Notes: a model not told the origin generated them from the sequence alone. A DNA stretch of 64,000 bases from Archangium violaceum (GCF_016859125.1 NZ_CP069338.1:8745501-8809500), one strand, 5' to 3'. Shown: positions 18,273-27,851, numbered from the stretch's first letter. Program-made: numbers and translations.

Positions 18273-20510
18273 ATGAGTACCCGGCGTCTGCTCGAACACG
18301 CGAAGGAGGTTGCCCGGTTCGCCCCGGTCCGGCCGGCGGTGAAGGCCGGATTCCGAGCGGCGATCGCCAGCATCCTCCCCCTGCTGGTGGCCAGTGGCTT
18401 CCATCTCTCCGAAGCCCTCTGGCTCAGCGTGGGCGGCTTCAACACCTCCTTCGCCGACAAGGGCGGCTCGTACCGCTCTCGCGCGATCAGCATGGGGGCG
18501 GTGGCCCTCACCGGGGTGCTCTCGGTCTTCGTGGGGGGACTGGCCGGCGGCCATCCCGCCCTGGCCATCCCGGTGGCCCTGGTCTGGGTGACGGCGTGCA
18601 GCTACGCGGGGGTGTACGGACCCACGGCGGGCTTCGTGGGCAACATCGCGGCGAGCGCCTTCGTCATCTCCCTGGGCCTGCCCGCCTCCAGTCTCCTCGA
18701 GGCCCTGACGCGCGTGGGCTTCCTGCTGGTGGGAGCCCTCTGGGCGATGCTGCTCTCGCTCGTCCTCTGGCCGATCCGGCCCTATCGGCCCGCGCGATTC
18801 GCCGTCGGCCGCTGCTTCCGGGCGTTGGCGGACTTCGCGGGAGAGGTGGGGCGTCTGTCCATCAGGGGCGACAGCGCGGCCTGGCAGGCGCTGATCCAGG
18901 GCCATCACGGGAGGATCCGCGAGCTCCTGGAGGAAGCCCGGAGCACCCTGGCCGCCATCCGCCGGGGGCGCCAGGAGAGCGGGCGAGGGGAGCGGCTGCT
19001 GGTCCTGTTCCAGGTCGCGGACACGACGTTCGGGGTGGTGATCGCCCTGGCCGACGTGATGGAGAGCCTGTCGCACGGCACCGGGGTCCGTCCGGCCCAG
19101 GACGCGGTGGAGCGCGCTCTCGCCGCCTACTCCCGGACGCTCCAGGAGCTCGCGCGCATCGTCGAGACGGAAGGCCACGCCAGGCAGTTGCCCTCGCTGG
19201 ATTGGGGCGCGGAGGCGCTTCGGGAAGCGATCGCCCGGACCGAGGCCGCCGAGGGCGCCCAGGCCATGCGGGTCATCGACCGGGCACAAGCCCTCCACGC
19301 GGCCCGGTTGCTGGCGCGGCTCCGGGAGTTCGCGGGGGTCGCGGTGGAGACGGCCGCGAGCCTCGCGGACGATCGTCCCGCCTCTTTCGGACAGGCCCTG
19401 CTGGGAATCGATCTGGCCGAGCGCAAGCGTCCGTTCCTCGGGCCGCTGCGGGAGAACCTCTCGAGTGACTCGGTGGTGCTGCGGCACGCGCTCCGGGTCG
19501 GCGTCACCACGGCGATCGCGGTCTGGCTCACGGCGCGCTTGCAGCAGAGCTACGGCTATTGGGTCACGATCACCGTGCTCACCATCATGATGCCGTACAC
19601 CGGCCCGACCTTCCTCAAGGGGTTGCAGCGGGTGGTGGGGACGGTGGTGGGGGGCGTCCTCGCCGCGGTGGTCGCCGCCTGGCTGCATGATCCGCACGCG
19701 ATCTCCGTGCTGGTGTTCTTCACCGCCGCCATCAGCGTGGCCGTCATCTCGGTCAACTACGGGCTCTACACCGTCTTCCTCACGATCACCTTCGTGCTCC
19801 TGGCCGAGGTGGGCAGCGGAGACTGGAGCCTGGCCCGGGTGCGGATCATCAATACCCTCATTGGCGGGGCGTTGGCGTTGGCGGGGACCTGGTTGCTGTG
19901 GGAGCGGCCCGAGAAGGAGCGTTTCCCCGCGCAGCTCGCGGCGGCGCTGCGGGCGGATCGCGAGTACTTCCGGCAGGTGTTCTCCGCCTGGCTGGGAGAC
20001 TCGAAGGGGCAGGATCCGACGTTCGGCGAGGCACGACGGAAGATGGGCCTGGCGACCATCAACGCGGAGGCCTCCTTCCAGCGGCTGCTCTCCGAGCCAC
20101 GAAGGCGGACGGAGCCGCTCGAGCCCCTGATGACCCTGCTCGCCTATACCCGCCGCTTCTCGGCGGCGGTGATCGCCTTCTCGACGCACAACGAGCGGGC
20201 GCCGGAGCGGGTCCGGTCCCTCCTGGCGCGCTTCGCGACGACCACGGAGCATGTCCTGGAGGACCTGGCGGATGCGGTGGCCCAGGGGCGGACGCCGGCG
20301 CCGCTGCCCGATTTCGCCGGGCTCCTCGCGGGGGAGGGGGCCACCACCGGGGGCGAGGCGGCCCCGGGCGTGGGGGAGCCGTTGCTACAGGCGCAGCTCG
20401 AGCGGGTGGTGCGGCAGCTCACCGTCCTCCATGGTGCCGCGTCGCGGAGGAGCCCTGTCGCGGAAGAGCACTCCGAGCAACGCGGAGCGCTCTCGGGCGG
20501 CTACCAGTAG
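18273..20510 (+). CDS. FUSC-family inner membrane transporter
   Basis: A 745-aa protein with two membrane halves: about six helices in residues 20-170 (VKAGFRAAIASILPLLVASG onward) and again in about 410-550 (VVLRHALRVGVTTAIAVWLT, YGYWVTITVLTIMMPYTGPT). Each half is followed by a large cytoplasmic helical domain. This duplicated build matches FUSC/YccS and AaeB-type proteins, which export aromatic acids or act in envelope stress. The ATG at 18273 begins the natural domain. The stop overlaps the convergent gene at 20501 by 10 bp. Confidence 0.85.
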   Translation: MSTRRLLEHAKEVARFAPVRPAVKAGFRAAIASILPLLVASGFHLSEALWLSVGGFNTSFADKGGSYRSRAISMGAVALTGVLSVFVGGLAGGHPALAIPVALVWVTACSYAGVYGPTAGFVGNIAASAFVISLGLPASSLLEALTRVGFLLVGALWAMLLSLVLWPIRPYRPARFAVGRCFRALADFAGEVGRLSIRGDSAAWQALIQGHHGRIRELLEEARSTLAAIRRGRQESGRGERLLVLFQVADTTFGVVIALADVMESLSHGTGVRPAQDAVERALAAYSRTLQELARIVETEGHARQLPSLDWGAEALREAIARTEAAEGAQAMRVIDRAQALHAARLLARLREFAGVAVETAASLADDRPASFGQALLGIDLAERKRPFLGPLRENLSSDSVVLRHALRVGVTTAIAVWLTARLQQSYGYWVTITVLTIMMPYTGPTFLKGLQRVVGTVVGGVLAAVVAAWLHDPHAISVLVFFTAAISVAVISVNYGLYTVFLTITFVLLAEVGSGDWSLARVRIINTLIGGALALAGTWLLWERPEKERFPAQLAAALRADREYFRQVFSAWLGDSKGQDPTFGEARRKMGLATINAEASFQRLLSEPRRRTEPLEPLMTLLAYTRRFSAAVIAFSTHNERAPERVRSLLARFATTTEHVLEDLADAVAQGRTPAPLPDFAGLLAGEGATTGGEAAPGVGEPLLQAQLERVVRQLTVLHGAASRRSPVAEEHSEQRGALSGGYQ

Positions 20511-20875
20511 CGGCGTGGCGGCGCGACGGGCTGGGCCGGCGGCGCGGACACGGGCTCGAGCATGCCGCAACCGAGCAGCCGCTCGACGGCGGCCTTGACC
20601 TCCTTCGCGCTGGCGCAGTCCTCGAGGTTGCGCGTCACCTCGGAGATCGTCCGCTCTCCCAGCCCGAACTCCACGAGGAAGAGCCCATCCTCGGAGGAGA
20701 GGCCGCGGGGCTCGCTCCATGAGTCCCGGTCCGCGTCGAACTGCGCACGTCCCATCCCCGCTCGAGACTTCTCGACCATGAGGGAATACGCCGATACGGC
20801 CTCGTTGCCTTTCGAGGAGAGCTTGAACTTCTGCGCGCGTCCGAAGCGGATCCGCTCCGAATTCTCGTCCTTCAT
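20501..20875 (-). CDS. Small hypothetical protein with winged-helix-like C-terminus
   Basis: A 124-aa soluble protein starting MKDENSERIRFGRAQKFKLS, with GGAGG eight bases before the ATG. The segment LVEFGLGERTISEVTRNLED followed by VKAAVERLLGCGMLEPV reads like a helix-turn-helix plus wing of the kind found in 'PqqD/DUF'-type small regulators, but I cannot name a family. The C-terminus is proline-rich. It is transcribed toward, and overlaps by 10 bp, the end of the FUSC gene. Function unknown. Confidence 0.65.
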   Translation of the reverse strand: MKDENSERIRFGRAQKFKLSSKGNEAVSAYSLMVEKSRAGMGRAQFDADRDSWSEPRGLSSEDGLFLVEFGLGERTISEVTRNLEDCASAKEVKAAVERLLGCGMLEPVSAPPAQPVAPPRRYW

Positions 20876-20988
20876 GGTGCTGCCTCCATGGCAACTCTTC
20901 GTCACACGGCCGAAGCCCGGAGGCCGGAGGCCGGAGCCCATCGGGAGCGCGGCCCTTGTCGTGTGTCACGTTTCAAGGTCGATGCCTA

Positions 20989-21014
20989 GGGGGCTTTGCG
21001 AAATGAGAGCCCCC
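20989..21014. repeat. Inverted repeat (hairpin) upstream of the CPBP gene
   Basis: GGGGGCT and AGCCCCC form a perfect 7-bp stem around a 12-base loop. It sits in the 270-bp divergent region between the genes at 20875 and 21148. There is no T-run, so it is more likely a regulatory palindrome or mRNA leader structure than a terminator. Confidence 0.4.
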
Positions 21015-21147
21015 ATGTTGTACGGCCAATGGGCCAACCAATGGCCGCGGGTGTCCATTTCGGGGCTCTTGCCGGGGAAACGCGGTGCGATGGGGGATAC
21101 GGATTCGCACGCGAAGTGCGTGGACCGGGGTTCCCCCTCGCCTCAGG

Positions 21148-21960
21148 ATGGCGCTGCCCCGCTTTATGACTCCTGAATCCCTTTCGGCCCCGAGTGCCGC
21201 GTCCGCCGTTCTTCCCACCCCCGTGCCTTCGCTGTCGGCCCGCGTCGGGTGGGCGGCGCCGCTGATGATGACGTTCGCGCGGCTGGTGCTCGCCTATGTC
21301 GCGCACGGGGTGACCGCCGCGGTGCTCGCCGCCTCGGGTCACGCCGAGCCGTGGCAGGCCGCCATCCGGTGGTGGACGGTGTATGGCTCGCTCATCGACG
21401 CCGGGTGCCTGGTCCTGCTGGCCATGCTCACGCGCCGCGAGGGCCGGAGCATCCGCGATCTCGTGGGCTTCGACCGGACCCGTCTCGGGAGGGACCTGTT
21501 GATCGCGCTCGGCCTGCTCCTGGGGCTCGGCCTGGTGGGTTTCGTGGGCGGTATGGGGACGAGCCTGTTGCTCTATGGCAATCCCCACCATGCTCCGCCC
21601 ATGGGCGGGCTTCCCACGTGGGCCATGGTCTACAGCATCGCGATCTGGCCACTGCTCTGGGGCTTCACCGAGGAGACGACGTACAACGGCTACGTCCTGC
21701 CCCGACTGCGTGCCCTCAGTGGCCACTCCTGGATGGCGGTGGCGATCGTCTCCTTCGGCTGGGCGGCCCAGCACATCGCGCTGCCGGCCATGTTCGACGG
21801 GCGCTTCATGCTGTATCGCTTCCTGTCCTCGCTGCCGATCGCGCTCCTGGCGGCCACGTTCTACCTGCGCACCGGACGGCTCGTGCCGCTCATCGTCGCG
21901 CATGCGGCCATCGACATCCTCGCGCCCGCGAGCGTCATGTTCGCCCCGCCGCACAGTTGA
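21148..21960 (+). CDS. CPBP-type intramembrane protease homologue
   Basis: A 270-aa protein with about seven helices. The three motifs of the CPBP/Abi family are visible: FTEETTYNGYVLPRL (motif 1), FGWAAQHIALP (motif 2) and VAHAAIDIL (motif 3). Motif 1 should read EExxxR; here the Arg position is Asn, although the two Glu and both His remain. Members act as prenyl-endopeptidase-like or bacteriocin-immunity proteins. The ATG at 21148 is chosen, with 21166 as an alternative; neither has a clear ribosome binding site. It stands alone between divergent and downstream units. Confidence 0.78.
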   Translation: MALPRFMTPESLSAPSAASAVLPTPVPSLSARVGWAAPLMMTFARLVLAYVAHGVTAAVLAASGHAEPWQAAIRWWTVYGSLIDAGCLVLLAMLTRREGRSIRDLVGFDRTRLGRDLLIALGLLLGLGLVGFVGGMGTSLLLYGNPHHAPPMGGLPTWAMVYSIAIWPLLWGFTEETTYNGYVLPRLRALSGHSWMAVAIVSFGWAAQHIALPAMFDGRFMLYRFLSSLPIALLAATFYLRTGRLVPLIVAHAAIDILAPASVMFAPPHS

Positions 21961-22139
21961 AGGATGCCGAGCCTGCGGTGCGGGCCATCCAGCGGGGAGT
22001 ACAAAAAGTTCAGCATGCCAGCAGTGGGTCTGGTTCCCACGGTGTGTCCTTCCATGGGAACACCTCTCGTATTCGAGACGGGGTTTCCCGCCCACATTCA
22101 ACCCCCCCATCACGCCTGCCCGCCTGCCTAATCATCTGC

Positions 22140-22168
22140 TTGACACTCCCTCACGCTGCGGATTAGTT
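22140..22168 (+). promoter_or_regulatory. Putative promoter with consensus -35 box
   Basis: A perfect TTGACA at 22140-22145 is followed at 17 bp by TTAGTT, a poor -10 match (two of six) that lies within the left arm of the palindrome at 22163-22188. It is the only sigma-70-like signal ahead of the efflux operon, and its overlap with the palindrome would suit repression. Confidence 0.45.
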
Positions 22169-22188
22169 AGTTTGCCGTCACTAACTTA
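22163..22188. promoter_or_regulatory. TetR-type operator palindrome
   Basis: AGTTAGT (22165-22171) and ACTAACT (22180-22186) form a perfect 7-bp inverted repeat around 8 bases, extended at the outer positions 22163 and 22188. Size, symmetry and the TTAGTTAGT core are typical of operators for TetR-family repressors of RND pumps. It overlaps the predicted -10 region and lies 60 bp before the adaptor gene. No TetR gene is encoded in the window. Confidence 0.6.
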
Positions 22189-22248
22189 TCTCGGGGCGAT
22201 GAACTGTCCCTCCCAGAGTGGAGGGGTGGGGCGCACGGGAGCACAGGT

Positions 22249-23376
22249 ATGCAGAAGCTTCATCGACATGGCAGGACGGGCAGTGTCCCGACGTTCAAGG
22301 TGCTGGTGGCGGGCGGACTGGTGCTGACGCTGGGCGCGGGCTGTGGCTCGCGGTCGGACGCCGCGGCGGCCAAGAATGGCGCAGCGCAGCAAGCCGCGGC
22401 ACAGGAGGCCCCGGTGAAGGCGGACACCGTGCAGGTGGGGGAGGCGAAGGTTCCGCGCTACCTCACGCTCACGGGGTCGCTGACGGCCTACGAGGACTCG
22501 GACGTGGCGGCCGGCGCCGCGGGCAAGGTCCTGTCCGTGCACGTCGAGCGTGGCTCGGTGGTGAAGAAGGGCGACGTGCTGGTGCGGCTGGATGCGCGCG
22601 CCTCCGCGGCGAGCCTCGAGGAGGCCCGGGCCCAGGTGGAGCTGGCCAGGTCGCAGCAGGCGCTGGCCAACGCGGACTGCGAGCGCAACGAGAAGCTCTT
22701 CGGCAGCGGCACCATCTCCACGGCCGATCATGATCGCGCCCAGGCCCAATGCCGCAACGCGGCGGCGCAGCTCGCCTCCGCCAACGCGCGCCTGTCGATG
22801 CTGGAGCTGAACGTGTCGGATGCCACCATCCGCGCTCCCTTCGACGGCGTGGTGTCCGAGCGCGTGGTGTCCGTGGGCGAGTACGTCCGCCAGGACTCGA
22901 AGGTGGTGACGCTGGTGGCGTTGGATCCGCTGCGGCTGTCGCTCACCGTTCCGGAGTCCTCGGCGTCCTTCATCCGGAAGGATCAGGCGGTGGAGTTCAC
23001 CCTCACGGCGGCGCCGGACGTGGTGCACAAGACGAAGGTGTCCTTCGTGGGCCCGGGCCTGCGCAGCGGCACGCGGGACCTGGTGGTGGAGGCGCTCGTC
23101 CCGAACAAGGACCGTTCGCTGCTGCCGGGCCAGTTCGCCACCGCGAAGGTGCAGCTGGGCGAGCAGCAGTTGCCGGTGGTGCCGCGCACCGCGGTGTTGG
23201 AGGACGGTGCGCGCCGCAAGCTCTTCGTGGTGAGCGATGGGCGGCTGGAGGAGCGGTTCATCCAGGTGAGCGAGTCCGCGGCGGATTCGCTGGGCGTGAT
23301 GGCAGGCGTTCGCGTGGGCGAGCGCGTGGTGGCGGTTGCTCGCGAGGACCTGCGCGACGGCCAGAGGCTGCAGTAG
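22249..23376 (+). CDS. RND efflux periplasmic adaptor (membrane fusion protein)
   Basis: A 375-aa adaptor linking the RND pump to the outer membrane channel. The N-terminal stretch VLVAGGLVLTLGAGCGSRSD suggests a lipid anchor, although Gly at -3 is not ideal for a lipobox. The biotinyl-lipoyl halves (GAAGKVLSVHVERGSVVKKG and IRAPFDGVVSERVVSVGEYV) flank an alpha-helical hairpin (about residues 110-180), followed by beta-barrel and membrane-proximal domains. It is the first gene of an adaptor-pump-channel operon; the pump follows after 15 bp. Confidence 0.93.
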   Translation: MQKLHRHGRTGSVPTFKVLVAGGLVLTLGAGCGSRSDAAAAKNGAAQQAAAQEAPVKADTVQVGEAKVPRYLTLTGSLTAYEDSDVAAGAAGKVLSVHVERGSVVKKGDVLVRLDARASAASLEEARAQVELARSQQALANADCERNEKLFGSGTISTADHDRAQAQCRNAAAQLASANARLSMLELNVSDATIRAPFDGVVSERVVSVGEYVRQDSKVVTLVALDPLRLSLTVPESSASFIRKDQAVEFTLTAAPDVVHKTKVSFVGPGLRSGTRDLVVEALVPNKDRSLLPGQFATAKVQLGEQQLPVVPRTAVLEDGARRKLFVVSDGRLEERFIQVSESAADSLGVMAGVRVGERVVAVAREDLRDGQRLQ

Positions 23377-23391
23377 GCGAGGGCTCCGCAC

Positions 23392-26300
23392 ATGCAATGG
23401 CTCGCGAGTATTTGTGTCCGTAAACCCGTCTTCGCGTCGGTCATCATCCTGTTGATCTGCGTGGTCGGTGCCGCCGGCTACTTCAAGCTCAACGTCGACC
23501 GTTTCCCCAAGGTCGACTTCCCGGCCGTGGTGGTGATGACGGCCCTCCCGGGCGCCGCTCCCGAGGAGATGGAGACGGACGTCACCGAGAAGGTCGAGGA
23601 GGCGGTCAACACCATCTCCGGTATCGACGAGATGACCTCCACCACCACCGAGGGCAGCAGCATGGTGGTGATCTCCTTCGTCCTGGAGAAGGACATCGAC
23701 GTGGCCGTGCAGGAGGTGCGCGACCGCATCAATCAGATCGCCTACGAGCTGCCCAAGGACGTGGAGACGCCGCTGGTCCAGAAGTTCGATCCGGACTCCG
23801 TGCCGGTCGTCATCCTGTCCGTGCAGGCGCAGCGGCCCGTGCGGGAGATCACCGAGTACGCGGATCGCGTGCTGCGCCGCAGGCTGGAGACGGTGCCGGG
23901 CGTGGGGCAGGTGTCCATCGTGGGTGGCCGCAAGCGCCAGGTGAACGTGTGGATGGACCCGGCGAGGATGAGGGCGGCGGGCGTGAGCGCGGCCCAGCTG
24001 CAGATGGCGCTGGCCGGGCAGAACATGTCGCTGCCCGGTGGCAGCATCGAGACGGGCCCGCAGCGGCTCACCCTGCGTCTGCGTGGACGTGTCACCAGCG
24101 TGGAGGAGCTGGGCGAGCTCGTGCTGCGCGAGAGCAACGGCCACATCCTGCGCGTGAAGGACGTGGCGCGGGTGGAGGACGGAGAAGTGGAGGCCGATAC
24201 GGCCGCCGTGCGTGACGGAAAGTCCGCGGTGCTGCTGTCCATCCGCAAGCAGTCCGGTGAGAACACCGTGGCGCTCGTGGACGAGGTGCGCCGGCGCGTG
24301 TCGGAGCTGAGCACATCGCTGCCGCCGGGCTACACGCTGGAGGTGGTGCGCGACAACTCGGAGACCACCCTCACGGCCGTCCACGCGGTGCAGGAGCACC
24401 TCATCCTGGGTGGCATCTTCGCCGCACTGGTGGTGCTGCTGTTCCTCGGAAGCTGGCGCAGCACCATCATCTCCGCGCTCGCCATTCCCACGTCCATCAT
24501 CGGCACCTTCGCGGTGATGAGCATGCTGGATCTCAACCTCAACACCATCAGCCTGCTGGCGCTCGCGCTGGCGGTGGGTATCGTCATCGACGACGCCATC
24601 GTGGTGCTGGAGAACATCCACCGCTTCATCCACGAGAAGAAGCTCAAGCCCTTCCCGGCCGCCATCCTGGCCACGAAGGAGATCGGCCTCGCGGTGCTCG
24701 CGACCACGCTGTCGCTGCTCGCGGTGTTCCTGCCGGTGGCCTTCATGGGCGGTATGCCCGGACGCTTCCTGAGCAGCTTCGGCCTGACGATGGGCGCGGC
24801 CATCGCCGTGTCGCTGCTGGTGTCCTTCACCCTCACGCCCATGCTGTGCGCGCGCTGGCTGGTGGGGGGCTCGGCGGCCCCCGAGCATGGTGGCCACCGC
24901 AAGCCCCTGCTCGAGCGCATGACCGACGTCATCTACATGCCCCTGGAGCGCGCCTATGAGCGCTCCCTGCGCTGGGTGATGGCGCACCGCTGGGTGGCCG
25001 TCGTGGCCTCGGTGGTGACGCTCGGCTCGTGCGGTCCCCTCATGGGGGCGGTGCCCAAGGGCTTCCTCCCCAAGAGCGACGAGGCCCAGTTCCAGGTGAA
25101 CGTCCGCATGCCGGAGGGCACCAGTATGGATTCCACCCTCCTGGTCGCCGAGCGTGTCGCCCGGGAGATGCGCGAGAAGGTTCCGGAGGTCACCTCCACG
25201 CTCGTCACCATCGGTGACAGCGCGGACAAGTCCCCCAACGTGGCCGGCATCTTCGTGAAGATCGTCAACCCGGATCAACGCGAGGCCAGCCAGGACGACA
25301 TCATGAACCGGGTGCGCGAGGAGATCACCTCCAAGATGCCCAAGGAGTACCGGGTGAGCGTGTCCAACGCGCCGCTGTTCGGCGGCGCTGGCACGCAGGC
25401 CGCGGTCCAGTTCGTGGTGACGGGTCCCGAGTTCGACGAGCTGGGCAAGCAGGCCACCCTCCTGCTGGACAAGATGAAGCAGATCCCCGGCGTGGTGGAC
25501 GCGGACAGCAACCTCATCATCGGCAAGCCCGAGGTGAGCGCGTACATCGACCGTTCGCGCGCCGCGGACCTGGGCGTGCAGGTGCCCGACGTGGCCACCA
25601 CCATGCAGATGGTGGTGGGCGGTCTCGATGTCTCCACCTACGTGGAGAACGGCAACCTGTACGATGTGCGGCTGCGCGCCGAGCCCGCTTCGCGCGACGA
25701 CGTGGACGCCCTGTCGCAGATCACCGTCCCCTCCGCCCGGCTCGGGTCCGTGCCCTTGACGGACGTGGTGAAGCTGCAGCGCGAGGAGGGCCCTTCGCAG
25801 ATCAACCGCATGAACCGCCAGCGGCAGATCATGCTCTCGGCCAACACCGCGCCGGGCGCCAGCACGGGCCAGGTCGTGGCGGAGTTCGAGCGCATCATCG
25901 CGGAGACGAAGCTGCCGGCCGGTTACGAGGCGAAGCCCGCGGGTCAGTCCCGCGAGATCGGCCGTACGGTGGGCAACTTCGCCCTGGCCTTCGGTCTGGC
26001 CTTCGTCTTCATGTACCTGATCCTCGCCGCGCAGTTCGAGTCGTGGATCCACCCCATCACCATCCTCCTGTCGCTGCCCCTCACGGTGCCCTTCGCGCTG
26101 GTGTCGCTGCTGATCTTCAAGCAGTCGCTCGACATGTACTCGATGCTGGGTCTGCTGGTGCTCTTCGGCGTGGTGAAGAAGAACTCGATTCTTCAGGTGG
26201 ACCACACCAACCAGTTGCGGCATGAAGGGTTGCCGCGACTGGAGGCCATCGTTCGCGGAAGCAAGGACCGGTTGCGCCCCATCCTAATGACCACGCTGTC

Positions 26301-26586
26301 CTTCGTGGCGGGCATGATTCCGCTGCTGCTGTCCAAGGGCGTGGGCGCGAGCTTCAACCAGGCCACCGCCGGCGTGGTGGTGGGTGGCCAGACCCTGTCG
26401 CTGGTGCTCACGCTGTTGGTGACGCCGGTGGCCTACTCGCTGTTGGATGACGTGTCGGCGTGGTTCAAACGCAAGTTCGGCTCCAAGCGCTCGCCGGAGG
26501 AGACGGGCGAGGCCGAGGTGGCCCGAGCCTATGGCGGCGACACGCTCGCGGAGCTGCGCCCGGCACACACTGAGGAGGCGGCATGA
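23392..26586 (+). CDS. RND efflux pump, HAE1/AcrB family
   Basis: A 1064-aa inner membrane proton/drug antiporter of normal family length, with 12 helices and two large periplasmic loops. The proton-relay Asp pair is in ALAVGIVIDDAIVVLENIHR (TM4), and the relay Lys is in FGVVKKNSILQVDHTNQ (TM10). The FKLNVDRFPKVDFPAVVV opening and the second-loop start FLPKSDEAQFQVNVRMPEGT are family hallmarks. Substrates cannot be predicted. The stop overlaps the channel gene by 4 bp (ATGA). Confidence 0.96.
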   Translation: MQWLASICVRKPVFASVIILLICVVGAAGYFKLNVDRFPKVDFPAVVVMTALPGAAPEEMETDVTEKVEEAVNTISGIDEMTSTTTEGSSMVVISFVLEKDIDVAVQEVRDRINQIAYELPKDVETPLVQKFDPDSVPVVILSVQAQRPVREITEYADRVLRRRLETVPGVGQVSIVGGRKRQVNVWMDPARMRAAGVSAAQLQMALAGQNMSLPGGSIETGPQRLTLRLRGRVTSVEELGELVLRESNGHILRVKDVARVEDGEVEADTAAVRDGKSAVLLSIRKQSGENTVALVDEVRRRVSELSTSLPPGYTLEVVRDNSETTLTAVHAVQEHLILGGIFAALVVLLFLGSWRSTIISALAIPTSIIGTFAVMSMLDLNLNTISLLALALAVGIVIDDAIVVLENIHRFIHEKKLKPFPAAILATKEIGLAVLATTLSLLAVFLPVAFMGGMPGRFLSSFGLTMGAAIAVSLLVSFTLTPMLCARWLVGGSAAPEHGGHRKPLLERMTDVIYMPLERAYERSLRWVMAHRWVAVVASVVTLGSCGPLMGAVPKGFLPKSDEAQFQVNVRMPEGTSMDSTLLVAERVAREMREKVPEVTSTLVTIGDSADKSPNVAGIFVKIVNPDQREASQDDIMNRVREEITSKMPKEYRVSVSNAPLFGGAGTQAAVQFVVTGPEFDELGKQATLLLDKMKQIPGVVDADSNLIIGKPEVSAYIDRSRAADLGVQVPDVATTMQMVVGGLDVSTYVENGNLYDVRLRAEPASRDDVDALSQITVPSARLGSVPLTDVVKLQREEGPSQINRMNRQRQIMLSANTAPGASTGQVVAEFERIIAETKLPAGYEAKPAGQSREIGRTVGNFALAFGLAFVFMYLILAAQFESWIHPITILLSLPLTVPFALVSLLIFKQSLDMYSMLGLLVLFGVVKKNSILQVDHTNQLRHEGLPRLEAIVRGSKDRLRPILMTTLSFVAGMIPLLLSKGVGASFNQATAGVVVGGQTLSLVLTLLVTPVAYSLLDDVSAWFKRKFGSKRSPEETGEAEVARAYGGDTLAELRPAHTEEAA

Positions 26587-27851
26587 TTGCCCTACTCGCA
26601 CTGACACTCACCGTGAGCACCGCGGCGCCGGTGCTCACGTTGGACGAGGCGCTCCAGGCGGCTCGTCAGAACAACCTCGACATCCAGGTGGCGCGCGCCC
26701 GCCTGGCGCAGTCCCGATTGCTGACCAACAGGGCGTGGGCCGGCTACCTTCCCACGATCACGGTGGGCGGCAGCTACACCCGCAACTCCACGGAAGCGGC
26801 CGTGTCGTTTCCGGGGGTTCCCGAGGAGATCGTCATCCAGCCGTACGATCAGCTCGCCGGCCGGGCCGAGGTGCGGCAGGCGATCATCGCTCCGACGTTG
26901 TGGCCCGCCATCCGCAACGCGGGCATCTCCGAGGACGTGGCGGAGCTGACCACGGAGAACGTGCGCCGGGAGGTCCTCTTCGGCGTGGCCCAGGCCTACT
27001 TCGGTGCCGCGAGCTACCAGGAGGCCATCCGCGCCGCGGAGTTCCTGCTGGAGGTGAACAAGGCGCGCGAGGCGGACACGCAGAAGCGCTTCGACGCGGG
27101 CACGGTGACGAAGGTGGCGCTCCTGCGCGCGCAGCTGGACCGGGCGCGCGCCGAGCAGGATCTGGTGCGGGCGCGCAACTCCTACCTCTCCGCGAAGCTG
27201 GCGCTCTCCACGCTCATCCTGCGGGAGGGGGACTTCACGCTGGAGCTGCCGCCGGTGCCGCAGGTGCCGTCCGAGGACGTGGATCTCGTCAAGCAGGCGC
27301 TGGAGCAGCGGCCGGACGTGGCCGCCGCGCGGCGCAACGTGGATCTGGCGGTGGGTCGCCGGACGGGCGCGTGGTTCGCCTATGCCCCCTCCGTGGGGTT
27401 CTCCGGTCTCTATCAGATCAGCAATGCCGCGGGCTTCACGGGGCAGAACGACATCTGGTCGCTGACGCTGAGCGCGCAGTGGACGCTGTGGGATGGCGGT
27501 CTGCGGGAGATCAGCCTGCGCGAGGAGTCCGCTCGCGTGGCCGAGGCCACGGCCCAGCAGAAGCAGGCGGAGCTGCGCGCCGTGGAGGAGGTCTCCCGCT
27601 CCCGGCTGGACTACGAGAGCGCCAAGGCGAACCTGTCCAAGGCCGAGGAGGCCCTGGCGCTGGCGCGTGAGACGCAGCGTCTCACGGAGATCAGCTTCAA
27701 GGCGGGCGTGGCCACCTATCTCGAGGTGGCGGACGCCAACGCCGCGCTGACGAACGCCGAGGTGGGCGCCATCTCCGAGCGCCTGCAGACGTCGCTCGCG
27801 GCCCTGCGGTTGCTCCGGGCCGCCGGCCTCTTCACGGCGGCGACCGACTGA
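26583..27851 (+). CDS. TolC-family outer membrane efflux protein
   Basis: A 422-aa outer membrane channel component with a short signal peptide (MIALLALTLTVSTAAP). Two repeats of the outer membrane efflux domain are present; each has the long coiled-coil helices (LDEALQAARQNNLDIQVARA; VDLVKQALEQRPDVAAARRN) and the second carries the LTEISFKAGVATYLEVADAN motif. The ATG overlaps the pump stop, completing the tripartite operon. Two hairpins follow its stop. Confidence 0.93.
   Translation: MIALLALTLTVSTAAPVLTLDEALQAARQNNLDIQVARARLAQSRLLTNRAWAGYLPTITVGGSYTRNSTEAAVSFPGVPEEIVIQPYDQLAGRAEVRQAIIAPTLWPAIRNAGISEDVAELTTENVRREVLFGVAQAYFGAASYQEAIRAAEFLLEVNKAREADTQKRFDAGTVTKVALLRAQLDRARAEQDLVRARNSYLSAKLALSTLILREGDFTLELPPVPQVPSEDVDLVKQALEQRPDVAAARRNVDLAVGRRTGAWFAYAPSVGFSGLYQISNAAGFTGQNDIWSLTLSAQWTLWDGGLREISLREESARVAEATAQQKQAELRAVEEVSRSRLDYESAKANLSKAEEALALARETQRLTEISFKAGVATYLEVADANAALTNAEVGAISERLQTSLAALRLLRAAGLFTAATD

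Larger units (their letters stand above)
21961..22248 (+). other. Intergenic control region of the efflux operon
   Basis: No gene fits. An inverted repeat GTTCCCA/TGGGAAC with a 15-base spacer lies at 22033-22061. Further down, a lower-GC stretch from about 22130 to 22195 contains a TTGACA box (22140-22145) and the palindrome described separately, and leads to the ATG of the efflux adaptor. Confidence 0.55.

Noticed and set aside
22033-22061. GTTCCCA/TGGGAAC as a terminator of the CPBP gene
   Set aside because: A 15-base spacer, no T-run and 72 bp past the stop; noted only as an inverted repeat in the intergenic entry.
22186-26223. A 1345-aa open frame antisense to the RND pump gene
   Set aside because: The composition is His/Arg/Gly-rich and repetitive, without domains. 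High GC leaves the antisense strand free of stops; the sense strand encodes an intact pump with all motifs.
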